Shown in pieces: positions 12,190-23,100 of a DNA stretch of 64,000 nucleotides. Position 1 is the stretch's first letter. Every line of letters starts with the position of its first letter. This stretch comes from Owenia fusiformis (Eukaryota > Annelida > Polychaeta > Sabellida > Oweniidae): assembly GCA_903813345.2 (NCBI GenBank), contig CAIIXF020000007.1:36662759-36726758 (forward strand). The letters run 5' to 3'. The translations under genes and the position numbers were made by a program. The notes under the pieces are model-generated. The model was given only the letters and a program-made list of their open reading frames with translations, searched no databases and was not told the origin of the DNA.

Positions 12190-13165
12190 TCTGACCTGTC
12201 AAAAATGACTTCATGATTTTTCACAAGTCAGAAGGTGATGAAATAAGGGAAGGGCAAATAACTACTTTAAATATATTTTTTTAGGGTATTTTCTTTACTT
12301 ATTGCCAATGATATACAGGGTGTTCCATATGCTTCTATGAACTGTGAAAAAAGTCAATGTTACACCCGGGGACTATTCGTAGACAGTACCCCGGGTCATG
12401 AAGCTCAACCGTATGTATGAAGTGAAGAGTGGACTTGAACATGGGAATGGACGATCCTGCAATATTTTGGTGAGTTTTTATGTTCGAATCGAAATATAGA
12501 CCTCAAATTAAGTGCATTATCGTCGAAAACACCCCTTAGGACTAGGCAGAAAAGCTTTCGAAAGATATCTTAATTTCTTAAAGAGATCGAGTCGTCTAGA
12601 TTTCTATTCTGGACAATCAGTAATGTCCCAATATAATTGCTCATAAAACATCATATATACCTTAGATATATCTTGACACCAAATCATAAGCACGATCTCG
12701 ACAATATATTGAGGATATCAACAGGACAACCAAAAGAACAACCAACTGTCAGAATTGAATGCAATAAGTGGAGAACAGAATACAGTGTTCTTTGGGGATT
12801 TATCTATATTGTAACCCATAAGAAGTAATAAATATGGCTTCTCTAAGCCAAAATAATCTGAAGGAAAAAGCAAATCAGACTGGAACAAATTTGAGCGGGC
12901 TTTTTAAATTTGAATTTGAATTTCTATTGATGTAAATGGAAATTCATGGCTAGGAATAATCATCGAATTGATACTGTTAACGAATTAATTTAAGCCTTAG
13001 AATTGATAAGTTGATAAACAAACTCGTTTTACATCTAATAACACGAAAAAATAGGGGGTTACTCTTATTGTGTTTTTAGGAGACCCGATATCTATTATAC
13101 AAAATGTAGTACTTGATGAGAGAGTAGATTAAACTCATATCTTATTAATGACTAAAGATATTTTA
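12190..13165. other. No gene seen
   Basis: A TACAGGGTGTTCC word at 12,313, typical of transposon ends, has no visible partner. Near 12,365-12,395 CCCGGGGACT...AGTACCCCGGG forms a short hairpin. Confidence 0.45.
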
Positions 13166-13290
13166 TGTCATTGAAAACACTCATTTTGGTGATAAAAAGT
13201 GAGAAAGAAAATAAAAATAATCAGGACAGGTGACACCAAAGTCTTGTTTAACACATTGAAATGATTGATTGATTTTCTTTTGGTACTCAC

Positions 13291-13482
13291 CTTGAACTGC
13301 TCCACCCCCTCGGGCACACAACTTTCCTTATTGCATTTTGGACAGTTGATACGTTTATTTGACGATTTATTTTCGCTTATTAGATTTTGGAGGCACCCCA
13401 AACAGCAAATGTGCTGGCAATCTAATTGTTTTGATTCTTTCGCTGTATCATTACATGACGCACAAATATTTTCTTCTTCCAT
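13291..13482 (-). CDS. RING-finger (C3HC4) first coding exon, TRIM-like
   Basis: Starts MEEENICASC at an ATG at 13482 and ends at a GTGAGT donor after VEQFK (13291). The Cys/His order C-x2-C, C-x-H-x2-C-x2-C, C-x2-C (ICASC; LDCQHICCLGC; CPKC) is a complete C3HC4 RING, which binds two zinc ions and recruits ubiquitin-conjugating enzymes. The position at the very N-terminus fits TRIM-type ligases. I could not find the next exon on the minus strand between 13,290 and 12,300, so it may be far away or the gene may be broken. Readthrough past the donor stops near 13,168. Confidence 0.7.
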
Positions 13483-13671
13483 AGTGTTTGTTCGTGTCCT
13501 GCGCTACCTCAAATGATATCATGTGATTTTGAATCGTATATAAAGTCTCGTATTGTCTTTTAGCAACGTTTCTTGAAAATAGTTAATAAGTAGCTAAAAC
13601 AGTGTCACGATTAAGGTTTGTCCCCAACAGCCAATTCAAATGATTGATAAACATGAACTACGAATTAAATA

Positions 13672-15378
13672 CCTGTTCTTCATGTTTTAGCAAAGAAACA
13701 TACATTTTAGTCCTAACCTCACATAACCATACATATTCTCCATGTTTTAGCAAAGTAACATACATTTAAGTCACAACCTAACATAACCATACATATTCTC
13801 TATGTTTTAGCAAAGTTACATTCATTTTAGTCCTAACCATACATAACCTCACATAACCATACATAATCTCTATGTTTTAGCAAAGTTACATACATTTTAG
13901 TCCTAACCATACATAACCATACATATTCTCTTATTTTAGCAAAGTAACATACATTTTAGTCCTAACCTCACATTACCTCACATAACCATACATAATCTCT
14001 ATGCTTTAGCAAAGTTACATACATTTTAGTCCTAACCATACATAACCATACATATTCTCTTATTTTAGCAATGTAACATACATTTTAGTCCAAACCTCAC
14101 ATAACCTCACAAAACCATACATAATCTCTATGTTTTAGTAAAGTTACATACATTTTAGTCCTAACCATACATAACCATACATATTCTCTTATTCTAGCAA
14201 AGTAATATACATTTTAGTCCTAACCTCACATAACCATACATATTCTCCATGTTTTAGCAAATTAACATACATTTTAGACCTAACTTCGCATAACCATACA
14301 TATTCCATGTTTTAGCAAAGTAACATACATTTTAGTCCTAACCTCACATAACCATACATATTCTCCATGTTTTAGCAAAGTATCATACATTTAAATCCTA
14401 ACCTCACATTACCATACATATTCTCCATGTTTTAGCAAAGTAACATACATTTTTGTCCTAGCCTCACATAACCATACATATTTTCCATGTTTTAGCAAAG
14501 TATCATACATTTAAATCCTAACCTCACATTACCATACATATTCTCCATGTTTTAGCAAAGTAACATACAGTTTAGTCCTAACCTCAAATAACCATACATA
14601 TTCTCCATGTTTTAGCAAAGTATCATACATTTAAATCCTAACCTCACATTACCATACATATTCTCCATGTTTTAGCAAAGTAACATACATTTTTGTCCTA
14701 GCCTCACATAACCATACATATTCCATGTGTTAGCAAAGTAACATACATTTTAGTCCTAACCTCACATAACCATACATATTCTCCATGTTTTAGCAAAGTA
14801 TCATACATTTAAATCCTAACCTCACATTACCATACATATTCTCCATGTTTTAGCAAAGTAACATACATTTTTGTCCTAACCTCACATAACCATACATATT
14901 CTCCATGTTTTAGCAAAGTAACATACATTTAAATCCTAACCTCACATTACCATACATATTCTCCATGTTTTAGCAAAGTAACATACATTTTTGTCCTAGC
15001 CTCACATAACCATACATATTCTCCATGTTTTAGCAAAGTAACATACATTTTAGTCCTAACCTCACATAACCATACATATTCTCCATGTTTTAGCAAAGTA
15101 TCATACATTTAAATCCTAACCTCACATTACCATACATATTCTCCATGTTTTAGCAAAGTAACATACATTTTTGTCCTAACCTCACATAACCATACATATT
15201 CTCCATGTTTTAGCAAAGTAACATACATTTAAATCCTAACCTCACATTACCATACATATTCTCCATGTTTTAGCAAAGTAACATACATTTTTGTCCTAGC
15301 CTCGCATAACCATACATATTCCATGTGTTAGCAAAGTAACATACATGTTAGTCCTAACCTCACATAACCATACATATT
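13672..15378. repeat. 60-bp satellite array with a two-unit higher-order pattern
   Basis: About 28 copies of a 60-bp unit containing CATACATATTCTCCATGTTT, TAGCAAAGTAACATACATTT and CCTAACCTCACATAAC. The left part (13,674-14,330) is irregular, with 'ATAATCTCTATG' variants. From about 14,340, types ending TTTAAATCCTAACCTCACATT and TTTTTGTCCTAGCCTCACATA alternate, giving a 120-bp higher-order repeat. A single related unit lies near 1,282-1,315. Confidence 0.95.
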
Positions 15379-15507
15379 GTGTGGCGGAGAGTAATATAGC
15401 GAGTAATCCGTGCAGGGGAACAATTGAGAGGTTAAGCTTTGCATATATAATCGAAACTGAACCTGTACGTATCACTCGACCATATACAAATTCATGTAGC
15501 CTTCCCA

Positions 15508-15516
15508 TATAAATAG
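15508..15516 (+). promoter_or_regulatory. Candidate TATA box for the small plus-strand gene
   Basis: TATAAATAG in otherwise mixed sequence, shortly after the satellite ends. If used, transcription would start near 15,540, about 400 bp before the coding frame below. Prediction only. Confidence 0.3.
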
Positions 15517-15941
15517 CCGTTCAAATCCAGTGTTTGTTTAGACTACACCATAGCGTGTAATGATTCTATAGTATGTCATTGATGCGGTTTTATAGCTGGT
15601 TTTCTAATACATATTTTAAACGAGCTCGTTTCGTAAGATTTTTGGCGCTAAATCATGCATGACATACATCATCGTGTTCAGCAAGAATTCAACTGTGCAT
15701 CGAAATCAAAATTGACAGCATAGTGTTCAATAGACACGAGTAAAATGGTTCCCGTTGACCCAACGTCAAATTTCAAAATCTCCCGTTCTAAACCCGAAAC
15801 TATGAAGCTGAAAGAGTATCTGAAGTAGACTAAGCGCGCATAAAACTATGAGCGCTCGATACATTCCTTTGTTAATTTTTGTACTTTGCGTTCACGGTTA
15901 CGTTGTGAAAAACATCGTTAGCTTAACCTCTCCAATATTTT

Positions 15942-16265
15942 ATGTTCACGTATAAACTTAAGATGTGTAGCTTAACCTATTTATTGACAGGAAAATGGAC
16001 TGGAGTGATGCCGAAGGATTCAGCTATATATACAGAGAACGCTATATTAGTTGGCGATGAATGCGATTTTAAAGAAGAAACACATTTGTTGAAAATCCGT
16101 TCACTCGATGTCCACCCGGCTAAGTTCCACAATGGTGAATATACTGGAGTAAATACATTAGAGGCTGAAGTCTGGTCCAGCATATATGGTTATGGCCTAC
16201 AATATTCTATTCATGTGCATGAAGCTTACGTTGATTCTTTTGTTAACGTTTTTAATGATGCTTGA
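15942..16265 (+). CDS. Small unrecognised protein, possible terminal exon
   Basis: A 107-codon frame from ATG 15942 to TGA. The part after a good acceptor (TTTATTGACAG at 15980-15990) looks protein-like: KWTGVMPKDSAIYTENAIL, DVHPAKFHNGEYTGVN and YSIHVHEAYVDSFVNVF. So it may be a 3'-terminal exon starting at 15991 rather than an intronless gene. A short upstream frame (MVPVDPTSNFKISRSKPETM, from 15744) could be an earlier exon, but the phase does not join neatly. An AATAAA follows at 16414. No family recognised; no signal peptide or membrane helix is obvious. Confidence 0.45.
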   Translation: MFTYKLKMCSLTYLLTGKWTGVMPKDSAIYTENAILVGDECDFKEETHLLKIRSLDVHPAKFHNGEYTGVNTLEAEVWSSIYGYGLQYSIHVHEAYVDSFVNVFNDA

Positions 16266-16413
16266 TTAGCCATTACATATATACACAGTGTGTACAGTGT
16301 CAGAGTCAGATGTTTTATTTGTTATCGTATCATATTTTGTCATTACTGACTATTGAAATGAATTGCATTTATATGACATGGAAGCCTCTTGTGAGTTAAA
16401 ATGTATCATCTGC

Positions 16414-16419
16414 AATAAA
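16414..16419 (+). promoter_or_regulatory. Candidate polyadenylation signal
   Basis: AATAAA about 150 bases after the stop codon of the small plus-strand frame, in a sensible position for a 3' end. Confidence 0.4.
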
Positions 16420-17940
16420 AATTGAATTTCTGTGATATATCTGTTTGTCCCACATCAAATTCTAAAATCTCTAATGATATAGACTATTTAAATACATTCG
16501 ATGAATAATTTGCCCCTGTCAATGCTAACTTGGCTAAAAAAAGATATGAAATTATGATAAATCATCAGCTGAACTTAGGAGTAAATTCTATGTTTTAAAT
16601 ACCAGTAACTTGATGATAGTATGTGAGTAAGCTTCCTGATGTTCATATAATGCCATGAAGTTTAAATCTATTCATATTAATTAATCAAATACTCCTGGAG
16701 TCAGGATATAATTCCTGCATTATATGTTAACGACTTAAATACAGAGCATTCTGGGTTAAGTGTGAAAATGTAATAAAACAAAAATTCATTCAAGGATGTT
16801 CATTTTCCAAATTCTACATCCAAAGCCACGTACATACACGTACATAGCCTTGCCTTCGTCAATACACATTAAAAGACCACCGTCATTTTACCAAGTGGAT
16901 CGACATAACAGTCATGTACTAGTATATGATTTCCTGGAGAGATTGGACATTTGATACTTTATTATGCGTAACACATTTTTGTCAATAAATACTATTTGTC
17001 TACATACCGTTACGCGAGTACATTGACACGATTATGCAGCCTGTTTGTGAATTATATTATCAAATTTATCAATCTCATTCTAAAGTGAGAATGCAGATGT
17101 CGATATCCAAATATTTCAGGAAAATAAAAAGCATACTGACGTGATTTACAAAGTCATGCATACCCTGTGTTTTGTAATTGCATTTGAAACAGTTTAACGG
17201 GGGGGGGGGGGCTGGCGTACAAAGTTTCAGTCTAAAGGGGTGACTGGCGATGGTCTTATTTTTTTCAGTTTCATCTATAGTTCGAAACAAAATGGTTTAA
17301 ATGAAAGATGCAGCGTGTAATTTTGGAATACGTTCAACATCGAAATAAGTAAAAGTATATGTTAGTTATAAAACTAAAAAAGCATATATTAACGTGTTGG
17401 TATAAAGCCTTTGGCAAGAACACATCTCGATATAGTGAACGTTTTTGACAACATTGTCATTAACCAAGTTCGATGTTACAAACCAGCATACAATCCATGA
17501 TTGATATATTTTTACACACAGCATTAGGTCTTCTGTTTAAATGCTTCCTCTACGTGACAAAACACTGAACATAGTAAAATTGAAACAGATATATATTGAG
17601 CCTACTCTTGTAAATCAAAATGTCACTCTCCAGTGATTTGAATTTTTAAATTGCATATAATACAGAGCACAACGTTTTAAAGTTGTGCAAATAGCAAAAA
17701 TAAGCATTCCATATATACATGTATAATAATCTAAGCACCTCCGTGTATCAAAATATGTTTTTATTATTATGAAGTTGTAGTCTTCCGTTGTGTGGAAAAA
17801 AAGGCCAAGCACTCCAGATAGGTTTCCATTGTTTTCGTGAAATGAAGTATTACACTCAATTTTCATAATTGTCTGCTTTCCTTATTTCACCATTGTCTTG
17901 TGCAATCGTTTTTGTTGAATGCCTGGCTTCAGGGACTCTT
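16420..17940. other. Intergenic; 3' flank of both genes
   Basis: Between the plus-strand 3' end and the receptor's 3' end, i.e. convergent genes. Contains a 12-base G run near 17,198. The receptor's 3' UTR probably lies within 17,740-17,941. Confidence 0.5.
17760..17765 (-). promoter_or_regulatory. Candidate polyadenylation signal of the receptor gene
   Basis: AATAAA on the minus strand, about 180 bases after the stop codon at 17942. It is the first canonical hexamer I noticed downstream. AT-rich DNA makes chance hits common. Confidence 0.35.
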
Positions 17941-17941
17941 T

Positions 17942-20151
17942 TTACAGGCCGCCCATCCAACTGGACTTCGACCTAGTAGGGTTTGGTGACGATCTGCAAG
18001 TAAATTTGAAATATTTCGATAACGATGTATACTAAGACGTCAAAATGATCGCCATTACAGAAATATCCCTGTAAATCATAAATGTATAAAAATGTGGTTT
18101 TCTACATATTTATTGTATTTCAATCAAATCAAAAGAAAACAATTTCACTTAAAAATAACTCTAAGTTGATGTTACACGAACCTGAACATGATATTCACCA
18201 TTGAAGACACTGACTTAATACAGATTTATAATGGGCTATATCAAAAAATCAAGTTTATTTCAGATTCAATACAATGATGTAATAACCTAAATATTGATGA
18301 TATACTATAAATAATTACATGCAATCCTAAGAAATGTTTCATGTATAAAAAATATTTATAACATTTGCATATAAAATGCACCAGCTCTCACTAAGGCTAC
18401 ACATTTTTAAGACATCTGAGTCTTGTCAGTTTTCTTTTTTGGAAATGACGGATTGTAATTTACCACCTGGATTTATACCTACCCATCTCTTACATACATA
18501 CATCACGAGGGGTCTGATTTTCATATTTTTGTCCTTTATTGTTTTTTGAGGTTTCTAAAGGTCATAGATCCTGAACGAACCGAAGGTCAAATTTCAAATC
18601 TGATTTCAGATTTAGAATTCCAAGGAAATTCACTTTCAAACCAATTTTGTTGGAGATCTTTTTGTTGACCAACGTTCTGGACGCTTATATCTCAAAATCG
18701 ATTCAAGATATCAACAATTATTTTGTTCTTGATTCTCTTTATGAAAAACACAAAAATGTTGAAGGATGACCAAGAAATCAACAAAAAAGTCGGAAAATAC
18801 AAGATTTTACATTCTTAGTGAGGCCTTATTTTTAAATTCCTCCAATATCGCGGGTGTTTGAACATTTTCTTGAGGCTGTTTAAAATCAAAGCTTTATAAG
18901 GTTGCATGGTAAAACATCCAGATTGAACTAAGTTGAGCTGAAATCGGAAGTTTTTCGAAAACTAAAGAATTTTGGCCACAATCTTGTATGATACTTACTG
19001 CAGTTAGAGTCATCGAGTTGTGGAACAGTTAATTCGTTTACAAATAACATATAGTACTTACTTGGATCTAATTTGCTTAGCAAGCATTGTTGAGTTGTAT
19101 CCGAATACGGACATATCCTTGTCATCATCATTATTACAAGAAGTTGACTGGACTCTTTTCCTCCTCTGCATGGCACAATAGCATGCAGAAATGATCCCTA
19201 TAATACATACAACACCGACTGCCACACACACTATTATAATGATGGTGGTGTTGGTCGATTCCCCAACCGTAGAGTTGCCACAACGAGGACCTCGGTAGCC
19301 TTGATTGCACCTGAAATATTTACAAAGGTATAATAACTATGAATCTACACTCTCCTCCAAAAGTCTGGAAACCGGAAGTCATTCTTATCGAGAGGAGTGT
19401 ATAGCGATGGCGTGATAAATGACGTACATGCCGTAAACAAAGTTTACATTTACATTCGGTTCTAGAATGAAAGAGGGATTCAAAAATGAATGTCTCAAGA
19501 TGGTAACGATTAAAAGCTTGATAATAACGGGTGGATTGGAATTATATTAAAGTTGGATTGGATCCGGAATCTTCAAAATATGGATTTTCTTGGAAATATG
19601 GAAATTCTATTGAACTCCCTCTAGGAAAATTGGTGCTCTCCTCACTCCCACAATGTCAAATAATAGATGAAATGTTATTTAGCTTTGATGGGCAGACTGG
19701 TTTAAAGATCCATCATCTGTTTTAAGTCTAACAGAACATAGCAGAAAAGTAAAAGTATTCAAGTAATGTTGATTTGTCCTGATTCCTCAGGGACCCGAGC
19801 GAGTGACAACAAAATTCTTTTAAGGAAATGCTTTTAGGGAGATCAATAGAAAAAAATCTTGTTAGAAATTCCATATTTTGAAAATTTCCGATCCAATCCA
19901 CCTTTTATATAAATCCAATCCTTTCGATTCAATCCACCTTTTAATATTTACCCTAAAGATATTAATACAAACTAAAGTAAACAATCCAAATAAATGCGTT
20001 ATGTTATGTCTGCTGTAGTACATAGTTATAGTCACTTTTCGACAATTCTGAAAGGCGATTATATGAATCACATACTTGCAAGTAGTTTTCTGGTCATCAT
20101 ATATGCATTTTCCATTTCCACCACAGTCAATGTCCTGGCAAGGATGTACGC
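17942..20151 (-). CDS. Exons: juxtamembrane EGF, transmembrane helix, cytoplasmic tail and stop
   Basis: Exon 20076-20151 and the start of exon 19062-19310 form one EGF module split by a phase-2 intron: [16 protein letters not shown], then [13 protein letters not shown]. After [11 protein letters not shown] comes a hydrophobic helix of about 23 residues ([18 protein letters not shown] onward), stopped by QRRKR, so the N-terminus is outside. The tail is about 50 residues, with an acidic [12 protein letters not shown] part and a basic/Ser part. The last exon 17942-17993 follows a TTGCAG acceptor, completes the split Lys codon and reads [16 protein letters not shown] then TAA. No known tail motif was recognised. 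The tail was not continued past the donor at 19061, because that frame soon stops. Confidence 0.85.
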
Positions 20152-23100
20152 CTAAAAAAGAAATTCACTTATCCGTTTTACTTAGCCAAGAAAGACATAA
20201 TTTAATTTCCTCAAAATTTACATTCAGTTTAAAAATGGGTAAACTTTTAAAGCACAGCAAAAAAAGTGAATCAAATCCCCGAATCCTGAAGGCAGGATTC
20301 AAGCAGGATTCATATGCACATATGAATCCTGTATGAATCCTGCCTCCAGGATTTGTACAGGATTCGCTGTTTAAGTAGTTTACAAATGAATCCTGTAGCT
20401 AGGATTCGTGCAGGATTCATATGGAAGGTAGTTTACAAATGAATCCAACCTTAAGGATTCATGCAGGATTCATATGGAAGGTAGTTTACAAATGAATCCA
20501 ACCTTCAGGATTCGTGCAGGATTCATATGGAAGGTAGTTTACAAATGAATCCAACCTTCAGGATTCGTGCAGGATTCATATGGAAGGTAGTTTACAAATG
20601 AATCCAACCTTCAGGATTCGTGCAGGATTCATATGGAAGGTAGTTTACAAATGAATCCAACCTTCAGGATTCGTGCAGGATTCATATGGAAGGTAGTTTA
20701 CAAATGAATCCAACCTTCAGGATTCGTGCAGGATTCATATGGAAGGTAGTTTACAAATGAATCCAACCTTCAGGATTCGTGCAGGATTCATATGGAAGGT
20801 AGTTTACAAATGAATCCAACCTTCAGGATTCATGCAGGATTCATATGGAAGGTAGTTTACAAATGAATCCAATCTTCAGGATTCGTGCAGGATTCATATG
20901 GAAGGTAGTTTACAAATGAATCCAACCTTCAGGATTCGTGCAGGATTCATATAGAAGGTAGTTTGCAAATTAATCCAACTTTCAGGATTCGTGCAGGATT
21001 CATATGGAAGGAACTTTACAAATGAATCCTGTAGCCAGGATTCAAGCAGGATTCATATGCAAGGTAGTTTACAAATGAATCCAGCATTCAGGATTCTTGC
21101 AGGATTCGTATGAAAAATGAATCGTGTAATCACGGAAATTTTTGAAAAGTGCCCCCCCCCCCCCCCCTGGGAAAATACTTGCTGTATGTTTCCTTAGCGA
21201 ACCTTTCTCCAGGCTACGGGCTTGAAGCACAATTTATTCCAGCGTTACTTAATATAATTATTAATCACCCTCTCCCCAATGGTGATAGTGACCCGTATCA
21301 TGTCCGATTATACCATTCATTTTTAATGTAACATAAATCAAACTAGAATATAAATGAGAATATACCCATGCGAAACATGGTAGTGTATTATACGGTTTGG
21401 AAATTTCAAAAGACTAAGGGTCTTAAAGATATATTTGATCAAGCCAATATTAAGATTAATTTATTGTGAGCATTTTTGTAATTTTCGAAAAATTGTATGT
21501 CCACATAATTAAAGTGGTTAATTCGAAGTAACAAGAAAAAGAACCTTATTTTCAGACAAATGGGTCTTATATTGCCGAAGAGATCTGTGAAGAAGTGTCT
21601 CAAGAGCCAAAAAGAAGACAGTTTTTCACCAGAGTATGTCCTACCCCCTTGCCAATGCCTAAGTTTGCCCCGTGAACCACCTTGATAATGTCCCCTCCCG
21701 GGTCCCCTTGTCACCCCCCTCCAAATCCACCAATTGTTTTAAACCATGCTGAATATATTAACATTACCATATAATCAAAACTGGCGTCCGTTTGAGCTTC
21801 TTACACTGGTATGAAGGATGTAACAAATATACAATGTATCTAGAATGGTATATTGAACTTTTGTCTAATGTTGATGTCCAAAAAACATTTTGTTTTTGTT
21901 TATCAAAACATTCCGGTGACACAATAACGAATATACACATTGTAACATAGATAAGAGAAACGGGGAAAATTATAATCCCTTTGATCAAATTTTAAGATTT
22001 AATCTCCAACTGAGGGGCAATCAAAGAGTTGATACACATAATTAGCAATCAGAAAGTTAATTACCACTGTAGTTTAGATTCCCAGGTTCAAAGTTTTCAA
22101 TTGCCGTTGTTGTAACATCTTATTTCAAAAGAATGGATTTTGAGAATATGGTTGTATGGATGTATTCATATTCGTATCAAACATTGTAGTTTACAGTGTA
22201 TTATAATTCCTTCAATAAATGCAACATATTTACCTGATTTAGATTTCATATTGGACTTTCTGCATAATGATAAAACGTTGATGATATAGTTTTCAATAGA
22301 ACCCCCGGGCCGGAGCCAACATGACTTTTGGTCGGGGGGGGGGTGTAATCATGACAAGTGAGGCAAAAAGATTTGTTTTGAATTTTTACAAAAATTGTCT
22401 TGTTGTTGAGATATTAACTTGAATGTAAGGTTTAATGGCCCGTATTTTAAATATTTTGATTTTCCCTTATTTGTGTTTTATCGGGAGGGTGTATGTGTAT
22501 TGGTTAATTACATCGGGGTATGGTCGCATCATGATAAAACATGACATCTCAATTCTTCTCAGCTCTGAGATGCCATGATATAATGAGCTTGATTTGGCGA
22601 TCCAGGAGAGCCCAAAATTGAGGATTTTTTGAGATCTTTTATCCAAGCTCATATTTCATCTAATTGGGGTCATTAAACTTGTGTACCTGTGCCTGTGCTA
22701 ATTTCTGCTGTTAAATACAATGGCTATTATGTAATGTATTGACATAAGGTAAATGATTACATGATAAATATCACACTTATAAATCTTCCCATCTGATGTG
22801 CTCAGATCACAGAATATCCCTCATAATATCAGAGCATGTTTCAGGTGAAACAGAAAGATGCTTTGAGTATCAGAATGGTATGGTCGGTTCAATGTTGAAA
22901 TTGAATCTGGTTGTTTTGTTCATTGTTTCAGCTTCATAGTCAGGTATATGTTATGTTCATATTGTGTGTATTAGAAGAGTTGTTGATTTTTTCGTGTTTA
23001 GTCGCGTTTTTGTGTTTTCGTCATTTTGCGGTATTTTCGATTTGTTGAGTTGGTTTGAGTTTGGTGGTGACTAGCACGGGTCTATAGTAGGTAAATTGTC

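Noticed and set aside
12313-12330. Transposon end TACAGGGTGTTCC
   Set aside because: No inverted partner or transposase trace found nearby, so not called as an element.
13672-15378. CRISPR array
   Set aside because: Direct repeats are contiguous with no spacers, and the genome is eukaryotic; this is a satellite.
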